The translations under genes and the position numbers were made by a program. The notes below the pieces were generated by a model. That model had not been told where the DNA came from. It ran no database searches and was given only the letters and a program-made list of their open reading frames with translations. This document shows positions 17,464 to 26,638 of a DNA stretch of 64,000 bases, in pieces (the first letter of the stretch is position 1; each line of letters opens with the position of its first letter). Source of the stretch: an uncultured Anaerolineae bacterium (GTDB taxonomy: Bacteria > Chloroflexota > Anaerolineae > Aggregatilineales > Phototrophicaceae); contig CAKQCB010000005.1 in assembly GCA_934216615.1 (NCBI GenBank), positions 139,450 to 203,449 on the forward strand. The letters are read 5' to 3'.

Positions 17464-19304
17464 TCTTCACCCGTTGTCTCATCGTTTTAGGGCTTATTGG
17501 CCTCACGGCATGTTCTGGTCTTGGGGGCGAACCGCCGATCATCGCAACCAGCATCCCACCAACGGCCACCGTCACGGAATTAGGGTATCCATCCACTTTG
17601 CCGGACATGGATTTAGGCGCGCAGATTTTCGCGGCGCGCTGTGTCGATTGTCACGGTGCGACGGGCGCGGGCGATGGCCCGCTGGTCGCCAATGGACAGG
17701 TACAAAATGCGGGGAATTTCACAGTTGCGGAAACGGCGAGCCAGCAAACCCCGCTTCAGTGGTATCAAACCATCACCAACGGGCGCATTGAAAACTTGAT
17801 GCCCCCGTGGCGAAGCGCCCTCACCGAAGATCAACGTTGGGCAGTCGCACATTACACCTACACTCAGCATTACTCTGCGGAAGAAATCGCCGCAGGTGAA
17901 GCCCTTTGGCAATCCGTACAATCCGAATTGGGCGATGCGACGTTACCCAATTTTTCTGACCCCATGTTGATGGTCAACCTCAGCGATCAAACGCTCTTTA
18001 ACATGTTGTCGCAAGGGGAAGCGATGCCTTCTCTTGCCGAAACCCTCACCGATGAAGAACGTTGGGCCGTAGCGCACTATCTCAGAACATTGAGTTTGAG
18101 CAAAGCGCCCACAGGTCAAACCCCGCTTGAGCCATCCGCCACCCAAGAACTTGATCTCAGCGAAACGGGCAGCATCAGCGGAGTGATCACCAATGGCACC
18201 GCCGCCAGCACCATCCCCGAAACGTTAACGGTTGAGTTACTGGTGTTTTCGTCTGACCTCACGCAACTGTTGTACGAAGCTGAAACCACGTCGAACGCGC
18301 AAGGGGTCTTCACATTTGCCGATGTCCCCCGCATCACCGACGCCGCCTATTTGACCAGCACCACCTACCGCGATCATCTCTATGCCAGCGCGATCACCCA
18401 AGGAAGTACATTCACCAGCGCGGTGCTCGACCTGCCCATCACCATTTATGAGCTGACCGAAGATGATCAGGTCTTAGAAATTGTAGGCGTGGTGAGCCAA
18501 GTCACCGTCGTGGGCGATTCTTTAGAAGTCGCGCAGGTATATAACATCACCAACACCTCTGACCGTGTATACAGCACCAGCCAAACCGTTCCGGATGGGC
18601 GTTCTATCTCGCTCATCTTCACCCTGCCACCGGGCGCGATTATCGCCGCTTTTGGCGACGCCAACCGCTTTGTCATCTCGGAAGATCAATCGACTATCTT
18701 GGATACACGGCCAGTGCTTCCCGGTGAAGGCCACATCGTGCAAGTGGTGTATTTAATCCCCTATGAAAATAGCGCGATCATCGAACAGGAATTTCATTAC
18801 AACATCAATGGCAACGCGCGCTTGCTCATCTCACCGCAGACGATCCGCGTAACAAGTGAGCAACTGCCTTCCCGCGGGATCGAAACCGTTGGGCAAACCG
18901 ACTTCGCCAGTTATGGAGGCCCGCTGAATCTGCCCGCTGGCTCGGTCATCCGTTATGAATTAGCAGGGACGGGTTTCACCGTCAGCCCTCAAGGGGAACT
19001 GATCGGCGAAACTGTCCCGACCAATAACCTCGTCTTGATCATCGGCGGGGTGATCGTCATCGAAATTGTATTGGTCGTCGCGCTGTATCTGTTCTATGCC
19101 CGCCGACGCACCCAAAAGCGCCAACCCGCTGCCAATACGCCCGCGCCCCAGCAAAACACGTTGTTGATGGACGCGCTGGTACAGCAAATCGCCGAATTGG
19201 ATGCGTCCTACGAAGCAGGGACACTAGAACAAGCCGACTATCAACGCCGACGCGACGCGCTCAAAACCCGCTTAGCCCAATTGATGGATGAACAATCCTC
19301 ATGA
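17460..19304 (+). CDS. Doubly anchored cytochrome c-type lipoprotein inside the ccm operon
   Basis: The protein has 614 residues. A lipoprotein signal with lipobox LTAC (Cys18) is followed by a cytochrome c domain with one heme site CVDCH (Cys61, Cys64, His65). A second cytochrome-like segment (about 145-220) repeats the ...DEERWAVAHYLRTL ending of the first but has no CxxCH. A carboxypeptidase-regulatory-like beta domain (~240-345) and further beta-rich sequence follow. Near 525-548 there is a transmembrane helix, then a basic RRRTQKRQ and a cytoplasmic coil (LIQQ/ELDASYEAG type). The tail resembles the cytoplasmic loop of the CcmI-like neighbour. Overlaps both neighbours by 4 nt. Function unknown; redox partner of Ccm is a guess. 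Confidence 0.82.
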   Translation: MIFTRCLIVLGLIGLTACSGLGGEPPIIATSIPPTATVTELGYPSTLPDMDLGAQIFAARCVDCHGATGAGDGPLVANGQVQNAGNFTVAETASQQTPLQWYQTITNGRIENLMPPWRSALTEDQRWAVAHYTYTQHYSAEEIAAGEALWQSVQSELGDATLPNFSDPMLMVNLSDQTLFNMLSQGEAMPSLAETLTDEERWAVAHYLRTLSLSKAPTGQTPLEPSATQELDLSETGSISGVITNGTAASTIPETLTVELLVFSSDLTQLLYEAETTSNAQGVFTFADVPRITDAAYLTSTTYRDHLYASAITQGSTFTSAVLDLPITIYELTEDDQVLEIVGVVSQVTVVGDSLEVAQVYNITNTSDRVYSTSQTVPDGRSISLIFTLPPGAIIAAFGDANRFVISEDQSTILDTRPVLPGEGHIVQVVYLIPYENSAIIEQEFHYNINGNARLLISPQTIRVTSEQLPSRGIETVGQTDFASYGGPLNLPAGSVIRYELAGTGFTVSPQGELIGETVPTNNLVLIIGGVIVIEIVLVVALYLFYARRRTQKRQPAANTPAPQQNTLLMDALVQQIAELDASYEAGTLEQADYQRRRDALKTRLAQLMDEQSS

Positions 19305-20035
19305 GTTTGATCGAAACCCATCAATTGACAAAAGCCTACGGCTTTCTGCCCGTCCTGAAAAAACTGGATTTTTCCGTCGAACGTGGTGAGTTTGTCGCTT
19401 TATTAGGGCCGAACGGAAGCGGAAAATCTACGCTCATTCGTCTGCTGTGTGCGTTGATCAAACCGTCGTCAGGAAAAATTGTGATTGGGGGCTGGTCACT
19501 GCCGAATGAAGCCGCCTCGGTATTACCGCAAATCGGCTTGGTCAGTCACAAAGTTTTGTTGTATGAAAACCTGTCGGCAAGAGAGAACCTGCACTTTTTC
19601 GGACGGTTATATAACCTCGAAGAATCCCCACGCAAAGCGCGTGTGGAAACCTTGTTAAAACAAGTTGGGCTGGCACGTCGGGGTGATGATCTCGTCCGCA
19701 ATTATTCACGCGGGATGCAGCAGCGTTTGAGCATCGCCCGCGCCCTGCTCCACAACCCCGACATTCTGTTATTCGATGAACCGCATACCGGCTTAGATCA
19801 ATCTGCCGCGCTGATGTTGGACGAGCTGATGCTCAGCGCCCAAGCCAACGGGCGCACCATCCTCATGTCTACCCATGACCTAGACCGCGCCCAAACAATT
19901 GCCAACCGCGCTGTCATCCTCTCCAAGGGCGTGATCGGTTTTGACCAACCGACGACGAGCCTTCAAGCGGGCGAGCTTGCCCAAACCTACACAGCGATCA
20001 CGGGGTTGGCTCAACCCGAACGAGCGAACATATGA
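19301..20035 (+). CDS. ccmA: Heme exporter ATPase CcmA
   Basis: ABC ATPase of 244 residues with Walker A GPNGSGKST (36-44), signature YSRGMQQR (the SRG form usual in CcmA), Walker B ILLFDEP, and a switch His in MSTHD. With CcmB and CcmC it drives release of holo-CcmE. It overlaps the cytochrome lipoprotein gene upstream and ccmB downstream, each by ATGA. Confidence 0.93.
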   Translation: MSLIETHQLTKAYGFLPVLKKLDFSVERGEFVALLGPNGSGKSTLIRLLCALIKPSSGKIVIGGWSLPNEAASVLPQIGLVSHKVLLYENLSARENLHFFGRLYNLEESPRKARVETLLKQVGLARRGDDLVRNYSRGMQQRLSIARALLHNPDILLFDEPHTGLDQSAALMLDELMLSAQANGRTILMSTHDLDRAQTIANRAVILSKGVIGFDQPTTSLQAGELAQTYTAITGLAQPERANI

Positions 20036-20712
20036 AGAACACGCCTTTTTTGAAAACCGCTCTCGCCATCTTCCGCAAGGATGTGCGCGCGGAAATGCGC
20101 AGTCGTGAACTCGTCAGCGCGATGGTCTTATTCACCTTTTTGAGTATTCTGGTCTTCAGCTTCGCTTTAGAGTTAGACCGTGTGGTACGCAGCGAATCCG
20201 TTTCAGGGGTATTGTGGGTCACGCTGATTTTTTCGAGCGTGCTTGGGTTTAACCGCAGTTTAGGCATGGAACGCGACCAAGGCAGTATGGATGCCTTGCT
20301 CATCTCGCCGATCCATCGCGGGGCGATCTTCGTCGGAAAGTTTCTCAGCAATTATCTGTTCGTTTTCTTGGTGGCGATCATCCTCATCCCCCTGATGACG
20401 GTGCTCTATAACCTTCCGCTGACTAACTTCTACATCATCCTCACATTATTTTTAGGCACCTTTGGGCTGACGCTCATCGGTACTTTACTCGCCACTATGA
20501 CGGTACAAGCGCGTTCGCGCGAAACTATGCTTCCCATCGTCATGATGCCGCTCGCACTGCCCACGTTGTTATCGGCAGTGAATGCATCCACGTCGATCCT
20601 CAAAAATGCGCCTCAAGAAACGTGGATGTCATGGATCATGCTCCTCGCCCTGCTCGACATTTTCTTTTTGGTCATGTGCCTGTTTCTATTCCCCTTTGTA
20701 ATTGAGGAATAG
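20032..20712 (+). CDS. ccmB: Heme exporter permease CcmB
   Basis: The protein has 226 residues with six predicted transmembrane helices. The conserved CcmB N-terminal sequence is seen as IFRKDVRAEMRSRELVSAMV, followed by the MERDQGSMDALLISP loop. The length is normal. Coupled to ccmA by a 4-nt overlap. Confidence 0.92.
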   Translation: MKNTPFLKTALAIFRKDVRAEMRSRELVSAMVLFTFLSILVFSFALELDRVVRSESVSGVLWVTLIFSSVLGFNRSLGMERDQGSMDALLISPIHRGAIFVGKFLSNYLFVFLVAIILIPLMTVLYNLPLTNFYIILTLFLGTFGLTLIGTLLATMTVQARSRETMLPIVMMPLALPTLLSAVNASTSILKNAPQETWMSWIMLLALLDIFFLVMCLFLFPFVIEE

Positions 20713-20803
20713 GTTTATGAGAAAACCTATATAAAATTTGAGTATTTTTGTAGATATGCTAAGATTTTTGCAGATTTTATGATTTGAAAGGAACATTGTA
20801 TTC

Positions 20804-21571
20804 ATGAGTGCAGTTCAAAACCTGACACTTGAGCATACGGTGAGTGTTGATGCACCTGTATTTAGTGCCACACGCACACGTATTCTTTATGCGGTCACCT
20901 TCATCGCCATCATCAGTTTCATCATGGCGTTGTATTTTTCGTTGGTCTACACCCCCACCGACATCGATCAAGGCAACGTCCAACGTCTTTTCTATACCCA
21001 CATCTCAACTTTCTCTGGGGCATTCTGTGCCTTTTTAGCGACTGTTTTTGGTGGCATCCTGTATTTGATCACCAAGAATTCAAAATGGGACACGCTTGCG
21101 TTAGCAGGTGTTGAAACGGGTTTTGTATTAGCGGCCATCAACCTGATCACAGGGTCGATCTGGGCACGTCCGATCTGGAATACATGGTGGACGTGGGACC
21201 CACGCCTGACCTCTGCGGCGATCATGTTGCTGACCTATGCGGCGTATTTTATGCTTCGTAGCGGGATCGAAAATGTCGATACCAAACGCCGTTTCGCTTC
21301 GGTATACGGCATTTTGGCATTCTCTACCGTTCTCGTCACATTGTTCATCATCCGCCTTCGCCCCGACACGATTCACCCCACCGTCATTGGTGAAAGCCCA
21401 CAAAATGCGCAAGGGGGTTTCTCGATGGATACGTCCATGATTACCGCCTTGGGCGTCGTCATGACGGTATGGTGTGTCTTCATCCCCATCGCGATGATGT
21501 GGTGGCGTATTCGTTTAGAAGCAGTTGCAGAATTTGTTCGCGCCAAACGCGCCCAAGTTGTAGAAGGGTAA
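20804..21571 (+). CDS. ccmC: Heme handling protein CcmC
   Basis: The protein has 255 residues, six transmembrane helices and the tryptophan-rich WWD motif GSIWARPIWNTWWTWDPRLT, with conserved His residues in flanking periplasmic loops (THIST, TIHPTVIGESP). It loads heme onto CcmE. The ribosome binding site is GAAAGGA. It follows ccmB after 91 nt, in which I see no hairpin, so it is probably the same transcript. Confidence 0.93.
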   Translation: MSAVQNLTLEHTVSVDAPVFSATRTRILYAVTFIAIISFIMALYFSLVYTPTDIDQGNVQRLFYTHISTFSGAFCAFLATVFGGILYLITKNSKWDTLALAGVETGFVLAAINLITGSIWARPIWNTWWTWDPRLTSAAIMLLTYAAYFMLRSGIENVDTKRRFASVYGILAFSTVLVTLFIIRLRPDTIHPTVIGESPQNAQGGFSMDTSMITALGVVMTVWCVFIPIAMMWWRIRLEAVAEFVRAKRAQVVEG

Positions 21572-21575
21572 AACC

Positions 21576-21725
21576 ATGCCAAACACACCAGATACCGACA
21601 TCTATTTACTGCTCGGGATGATCATCACCACCGGCTTACCTTTGTTATTCATCGCCAGCGTGTATTTACGTTGGAAAAATTTCCACCGCGACTTGAAGAT
21701 GATCGAAACTCTACAAGACAAATAG
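21576..21725 (+). CDS. ccmD: CcmD-like small membrane protein
   Basis: A 49-residue reading frame starting 4 nt after ccmC. It has one hydrophobic helix (YLLLGMIITTGLPLLFIASV, about 10-29), then a basic segment YLRWKNFHRDLK and a short cytoplasmic tail. This is the size and topology of CcmD, which tethers holo-CcmE to CcmA/B/C, and position after ccmC is the usual one. CcmD is poorly conserved, so the symbol rests on context. Confidence 0.7.
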   Translation: MPNTPDTDIYLLLGMIITTGLPLLFIASVYLRWKNFHRDLKMIETLQDK

Positions 21726-21753
21726 CCTAAAACGGATCAATTCCCCTCTATAA

Positions 21754-21791
21754 AAAAACCTCTACCCCTCATTTTGCAGGTAGAGGTTTTT
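21754..21791 (+). terminator. Strong terminator of the ccm operon
   Basis: AAAAACCTCTACC (21754-21766) pairs with GGTAGAGGTTTTT (21779-21791), a perfect 13-bp arm pair around a 12-nt loop with U-run. It lies 28 nt after the ccmD-like gene. Confidence 0.92.
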
Positions 21792-21850
21792 CATTTAATG
21801 AAAAACAAAGTATAGTGGAGGACAATCTTCACTATTCAATCTCCATTTTT

Positions 21851-21879
21851 TTACGACATGAGTAGAGAAGCGCTATAAT
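21851..21879 (+). promoter_or_regulatory. Candidate promoter of the PknB-like kinase gene
   Basis: The -10 box TATAAT (21874-21879) is perfect. TTACGA (21851-21856) is 17 nt upstream and matches -35 at only 3/6. The start codon follows after 110 nt. Confidence 0.4.
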
Positions 21880-21989
21880 CTTTTATAGAGTGTTTCAGGC
21901 CATTTATTCCACATTAGAAGTCCAGCCAACACTGTTTTATTACGAAAATATTGTTTTGTCAGATTTTATAAGAAGTAGCAGTCATAGTA

Positions 21990-23849
21990 ATGGTAACAAA
22001 CGATCCGTTCATTGGTCGACAACTTGGCGATTATAAAATCATCTCTCTTTTAGGCCGTGGTGGTATGGCACGCGTCTATAAAGGCTTTGACGAGCGCTTA
22101 GACCGCTTCGCCGCAGTCAAAATTATTGACGCGGGTGCCATCGGTGACGATACCGAAGAGGAACATCGGAACCGCTTTCAACGCGAAGCCAAAGCGATTG
22201 CGCGCCTGAATCATCCCAATATTGTTGGGGTGTATCAATTTGGCGATGTCGATCATGGCTATTATATGGCGATGGAATTCATCGAAGGGCGCGACCTCGG
22301 TCAAATCTTAAAAGAGAATGGGGGCATCCTGCTCACCAACGGGAAGATACTGCGTATTATGCACGACATCGCAGGGGCGCTGGATTATGCCCATGCGGAC
22401 GCGGTCATTCATCGTGACGTGAAGCCTTCGAATATCATGGTCACGCCCCAAGGACGTGCCATTCTGACGGACTTCGGGCTTGCCTTAAGCATCCCTGACG
22501 GCACGATTGGCAACACGTTTGGAAGCGCCCATTATATTGCCCCAGAACAAGCGCTCTCCTCTGCGGCGGCCGTCCCCCAAAGCGATTTATACTCACTGGG
22601 GGTTGTGCTGTATCAACTGCTGACAGGTCAAGTTCCCTTTGATGACGATTCGCCTATGAGCGTCGCCATCAAACACTTAAACGACACGCCAGAATCCCCG
22701 CGCAATCTCAACCCCAATGTTTCGGAAGAGACAGCGCAAATCGTCTTGCGGTTGCTTGCCAAAGACCCCACAGAACGGTATGTCAGCGGGGAATCGATGG
22801 TGCGAGCGTTAGAAAAGGCGCTCGGCATCGCCCCCACCCAAGAACAGATTTTACAACCCCTGCCCGCGCCTATCGGGGTGCACCAGAGCCTTGAGGACAC
22901 AGGCAGTGCAGGCACGTTGTTATATCCTGCTTCGGTAGAACCGCGCGCGCTAGGAAGCGAGAGCCAAGCTCTTAAGTCGAGCGCTACCGCCTCACGTCTT
23001 CTGCGCAACGTCACCGAATCACAAGAGATGCTCAAGGCATCACTGCCTGTTCCCCCCACGCCAGAAGTTGAGAAGCCCAAAAATCGCAAGCTGATTTGGG
23101 GTTTGGGCGCAGTGGCTGTCGCAGTGGTGTTACTCGGTCTGTACGCAATCTCTGGCGGGATGGGCGATGATTCTCCTTCAACGCAAATAACGTTGAGTCC
23201 ATCGTCGCAAGCTGTGGCAGGGTTACTGACAGAAGAAGCGACAGAAGTCGGCGCGTCAGCCACAGAAGATGCTCTTGAGACTGTGGAAGCATCCGCTACG
23301 GAAGAAAACACCTTAGCGCCTACAGCCACCCGCAGGACGACACGTACTACCGTCGCAACCGCAACCCGACAGCGCACACCCACAGCCGAAGCGACTACTG
23401 AAGCTATTTTAGCGCCCGAAGTCACCGCTGAAGTCACGCCGACTCCATCCACACTGCCGATTGAACTCATTTACACAGAAGAAACGCTGGTCTTGTATAA
23501 CCGTTCGGATACGACGCTGGACATCAGCCATATCAGTTTTGTACAGCGCACCAACACGGGGGCACAACTCTCTTTTAGGGCCGACCAATGGAGCGGTGGA
23601 TCACGGCCTGCATGGTCACTTCCCAGCGGGGATTGTTTCCAAGTGTGGGTGATCAACGCCCCCGAACAAGAGATTCCTGAAGATTGTGGCAATCGTCACT
23701 CATGGCGAGCTATCGCGTCGCCACGCTGGTTCTGGATCAGCAGTGATAATGATGAAGATGCCATCTTCAATGTGCAAGACGGGGTCAATGTGATTGCGAC
23801 GTGCCGTATCGCAGCGGGGCGATGCTCATTTGATCCGTCAGTCGAATAA
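21990..23849 (+). CDS. PknB-like Ser/Thr protein kinase with extracellular tail
   Basis: The protein has 619 residues. The kinase domain (about 14-275) is complete: glycine loop GRGGMARVY (22-30), VAIK-type lysine Lys44, catalytic loop HRDVKPSN (His141, Asp143) and DFG (161-163). A linker is followed by one transmembrane helix (368-388). The outside part has a Thr/Ala/Glu-rich stalk (~395-492) and a compact beta-rich domain (~493-619) with two Trp-rich strands and four cysteines. I do not recognise that domain; lamin-tail-like is one possibility. It is expected to sense something outside and phosphorylate cytoplasmic targets. Its 3' end faces the next gene with a 16-nt gap. Confidence 0.92.
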   Translation: MVTNDPFIGRQLGDYKIISLLGRGGMARVYKGFDERLDRFAAVKIIDAGAIGDDTEEEHRNRFQREAKAIARLNHPNIVGVYQFGDVDHGYYMAMEFIEGRDLGQILKENGGILLTNGKILRIMHDIAGALDYAHADAVIHRDVKPSNIMVTPQGRAILTDFGLALSIPDGTIGNTFGSAHYIAPEQALSSAAAVPQSDLYSLGVVLYQLLTGQVPFDDDSPMSVAIKHLNDTPESPRNLNPNVSEETAQIVLRLLAKDPTERYVSGESMVRALEKALGIAPTQEQILQPLPAPIGVHQSLEDTGSAGTLLYPASVEPRALGSESQALKSSATASRLLRNVTESQEMLKASLPVPPTPEVEKPKNRKLIWGLGAVAVAVVLLGLYAISGGMGDDSPSTQITLSPSSQAVAGLLTEEATEVGASATEDALETVEASATEENTLAPTATRRTTRTTVATATRQRTPTAEATTEAILAPEVTAEVTPTPSTLPIELIYTEETLVLYNRSDTTLDISHISFVQRTNTGAQLSFRADQWSGGSRPAWSLPSGDCFQVWVINAPEQEIPEDCGNRHSWRAIASPRWFWISSDNDEDAIFNVQDGVNVIATCRIAAGRCSFDPSVE

Positions 23850-23865
23850 AGATGAATCAATAAAC

Positions 23866-25212
23866 TTAGGGCTGAACGAATAACGTCACGGTTGGTTGAA
23901 TGAGCGTCCGTGCTAAATCCGCTTCATTTTGGGCGCTGTTGCCACTGATGATGAGCAAGATCAAAATCGCCAAGATCACCCCCACCACAATCGCGATGGT
24001 GAGCATCTTTCCCAACGGGGGCGAGGCCACGCGCGACGGGTTATTTTTCCGAATCGGTTCAGGGGTGCGCTCGACAATTTGAGCGTTGTCTAATAACCAT
24101 GTCTGCCACATGCCAGAGATAATCCGCACGCCGTCGGGCGCATTGGCGATGACCTCTCGGTATTCCAAACTGCGCAAAATCGCGTTGATGGTCATCAAGT
24201 CCATCGGGTAATCAGTCTCGACCAACCAAGATTCAATTTCGGCAGGGTCGATCAAGCGCAACGGGTTTTCATAAGAAAGCCCGCTGATCGCCGTCAGCAC
24301 AAGGCGTTCATTGAGCGACAACTTGCCCCACGCGACGCGAAAATCCGGCTCACCATAATCATACACAATCGGGATGATCTGCTTGGCATCTTCAGCCGTG
24401 AAAACGCGGTTATCCGGCGCGACATACCAACGACGAAACATCTGATATCCCGCGTGTTGCACAAGGCCGGGCATCCCACCTGTGGCGCGGTGAATCTGCG
24501 TCACGGCATCATCGGTCACCGAATACACGCCACGAATCGGCTCTTGCATGATCCAACGGGTTTCATCGGGCGCTAGATGACCGATGCGCACCATCTGTTG
24601 ATCTGACGTAAGCGGGGCTAACGCGCTAATCTCACTCTCGTATTCTGTATCCATCGTCAGGACAAAATTGAGCTGTTTAAATTGCGTCAGCCATGACTGC
24701 ATCATCTTGAACAAGGATGCGGGCAAGCGCCCCTGCTTCACTGCAAAGATCAACCGATCCACATCATCGATCAAAAACACAAGGTCACGGTGAGGCCGAA
24801 TCGCCGAAAAGATATGCGGTAAAAAGGTCGTGGCAAACCATGATTCAGGGTCGTCTGCGGGCGGTTCGAGGTCAGCCAGACGACGCACCGTAAATTCCCG
24901 TTCAACCAGCATTTGCGTCGCATTTTGCGCCAAAGTCAGCACAAATGCTTCGAGGTTTTCTGGCGGAGCTTCTTGGAGATTGATGTACACCCCCGCATAA
25001 GCATCCCCATAAAGCGCGTCGAAATTTCGTAAAAAAGTGGTTTTTCCAACACGACGATGACCTAGAATCAATAGCGCATGGTCGGCGGCGGGGTCGTTCA
25101 ACTGCTGATACAGCCGTCCTAATGCTTGTTTTCGACCAGCAAAGGGGACCGTGACGCTATCTTCAGCATAATCAGCATGGTAGGGGTTATGTATGGTTTC
25201 ATCAGTCATCAT
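23866..25212 (-). CDS. Membrane-anchored AAA/STAND-like ATPase
   Basis: From the ATG at 25212 the protein has 448 residues (a TTG 36 nt upstream gives 460 but is less likely). The N-terminal ATPase domain has Walker A GHRRVGKT (51-58) and Walker B VFLIDDVDRL. Winged-helix-like sequence follows (about 270-370). A C-terminal transmembrane helix (IAIVVGVILAILILLIISG) leaves a short external tail. The ATPase resembles the archaeal-type/STAND group of orphan ATPases (SWACOS-like; the arginine after Walker A, GHRRVGKT, is typical of AAA_16/AAA_35-type proteins). Substrate unknown. Convergent with the kinase gene. Confidence 0.78.
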   Translation of the reverse strand: MMTDETIHNPYHADYAEDSVTVPFAGRKQALGRLYQQLNDPAADHALLILGHRRVGKTTFLRNFDALYGDAYAGVYINLQEAPPENLEAFVLTLAQNATQMLVEREFTVRRLADLEPPADDPESWFATTFLPHIFSAIRPHRDLVFLIDDVDRLIFAVKQGRLPASLFKMMQSWLTQFKQLNFVLTMDTEYESEISALAPLTSDQQMVRIGHLAPDETRWIMQEPIRGVYSVTDDAVTQIHRATGGMPGLVQHAGYQMFRRWYVAPDNRVFTAEDAKQIIPIVYDYGEPDFRVAWGKLSLNERLVLTAISGLSYENPLRLIDPAEIESWLVETDYPMDLMTINAILRSLEYREVIANAPDGVRIISGMWQTWLLDNAQIVERTPEPIRKNNPSRVASPPLGKMLTIAIVVGVILAILILLIISGNSAQNEADLARTLIQPTVTLFVQP

Positions 25213-25218
25213 ACGCAA

Positions 25219-25249
25219 ATTATAGAATGGGGAGATGAAGATCAGCAAA
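25219..25249 (-). promoter_or_regulatory. Candidate promoter giving a leaderless mRNA for the STAND-like ATPase
   Basis: On the minus strand a perfect TATAAT (25224-25219) has TTGCTG (25249-25244) 19 nt upstream. The first ATG begins 7 nt after the -10 box, where transcription would start, and no Shine-Dalgarno is seen. This suggests a leaderless transcript. The -35 match is weak. Confidence 0.4.
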
Positions 25250-25431
25250 TGACTGATGCCAATTTGTCCAAAAAAAGCAAAATAATGAATCTTTCAGCGG
25301 GACGATATTTCGCTAAAATTCATATTGAATCTCGCTCATCGTCACGTTAGCCTAGTGTATAATTTGACATCATATCGACACCATATTTCATCACTCATTC
25401 ACTTGGATAACATATTTTTGGGGGACTATTA

Positions 25432-26001
25432 ATGAGTCAAAACTCACCGCGTGTGATTGCGCTTGTCGGAATGCCCGGGTCTGGCAAATCAGTGTGTGCG
25501 AAACATTTAGAAGCACGCGGTTTTTTTCAATTTCGCTTTGGAAGCATTGTTGTGGATGAGGTCAAACGACGCGGGTTAGCCATCACACCTCAAAATGAGC
25601 GTCTTGTGCGGGAAGAATTTCGCGCCAACGAAGGCATGGATGTCATGGCGAAGCGCGCCCTGCCAATTTTGCAAGACGCATTGAACCACCATCAAACGGT
25701 GATCGCCGACGGGTTGTACAGCTTTAAAGAGTATAAAACCCTGCGCAACGCGTTTGGCAATTCCATCGTGATGATTGCCATCATCACCCCGCGCCAACTG
25801 CGCTATAAGCGCCTGAGCGAACGCACAGAACGCCCGCTCACCTACGAAGAAGCAGAAGAACGTGATTTTGCAGAGATTGAGAACTTGGAAAAAGGCGGGC
25901 CAATCGCCCTTGCAGATTACGCCTTGATCAATGCAGGGGACATGACCCAACTGGTGCAATCCCTCGATCACCTGCTGGAAGAACTCAACGTCAAACCGTA
26001 A
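25432..26001 (+). CDS. P-loop kinase-like protein (dephospho-CoA kinase/UPF0200-like)
   Basis: The protein has 189 residues with Walker A GMPGSGKS (13-20) and the alpha/beta fold of nucleoside-monophosphate-type kinases. A lid-like segment has arginines suited to bind phosphates (RQLRYKRLSER). The C-terminal part ADYALINAGDMTQL resembles the archaeal UPF0200 and CoaE families, in which the last strand reads (A)D..I.N.G. I cannot tell the substrate. A TATAAT box lies at 25358-25363, 69 nt upstream, and a hairpin follows. Confidence 0.75.
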   Translation: MSQNSPRVIALVGMPGSGKSVCAKHLEARGFFQFRFGSIVVDEVKRRGLAITPQNERLVREEFRANEGMDVMAKRALPILQDALNHHQTVIADGLYSFKEYKTLRNAFGNSIVMIAIITPRQLRYKRLSERTERPLTYEEAEERDFAEIENLEKGGPIALADYALINAGDMTQLVQSLDHLLEELNVKP

Positions 26002-26014
26002 CGCGACCGATGAA

Positions 26015-26056
26015 AAGCATCTTGAAGACGTGAATCACTTAGCCTTCAAGATGCTT
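26015..26056. terminator. Hairpin between convergent genes
   Basis: AAGCATCTTGAAG (26015-26027) pairs perfectly with CTTCAAGATGCTT (26044-26056) around a 16-nt loop. On the minus strand it is followed by TTTTC, so it works best for the DUF423 gene, but its position between convergent genes suggests use in both directions. Confidence 0.7.
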
Positions 26057-26060
26057 CTTA

Positions 26061-26453
26061 TCACCCTTGGGGTGTTTGAGAATGACGCAGCACGCCCCAA
26101 AACAAAGTCGCCCATCCCAAGATGAGTGCCGTTCCCCCAATCGGCGCGACAGCCCCCATAAAACGGATATTCAAAATGCTCAAGACGTATAAACTGCCGG
26201 AAAATAACAGCACGCCTAAAAGGAAGAAGATGCCGGATAAGCGCGTCCAGCGGTTCGGCCATGTTTGCGCCCCCCACGCCGCCCCAATGAGCGCAACTGC
26301 ATGGATCAAATGATATTGTGAGGCCGTCTCGAAGGTCGGACGCAGGTCAGGGTTCGCCTCAAAATGGGCGCGTAAGCCATGCGAACCGAACGCGCCAATA
26401 GCGACCGCGATCATGCCTAAAAAAGTCCCCCACAATATAAACCGACGAATCAT
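26061..26453 (-). CDS. DUF423 family membrane protein
   Basis: The protein has 130 residues with four predicted transmembrane helices. The conserved family features are seen: GAFGSHGLRAHF in the first half, YHLIHAVAL in the second helix and a glycine-rich GxLLFSGSLY helix. The biochemical role of this widespread family (E. coli YgdD) is not known. Transcribed alone. Confidence 0.88.
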   Translation of the reverse strand: MIRRFILWGTFLGMIAVAIGAFGSHGLRAHFEANPDLRPTFETASQYHLIHAVALIGAAWGAQTWPNRWTRLSGIFFLLGVLLFSGSLYVLSILNIRFMGAVAPIGGTALILGWATLFWGVLRHSQTPQG

Positions 26454-26638
26454 TTATACTTCTCCTTAAGTTTGCTATTCAACATTGTTTCGACGTAAAC
26501 TCGATAGAGTCCTAAAAATTGAGATTGATACGTTCCAATTTTTTGACGCAGTTTGATGAATACGGTAGGTTATTCTCTGCTGTTTACCCTTATGTTGGGT
26601 AGTTGGGTTTATTTTACGCAGATAACGAGTAAATTTGC

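Noticed and set aside
22628..23470. A 280-residue minus-strand frame, Ser/Val-rich
   Set aside because: It is antisense to the PknB-like kinase and its composition is a by-product of the Thr/Ala/Glu-rich codons on the other strand.
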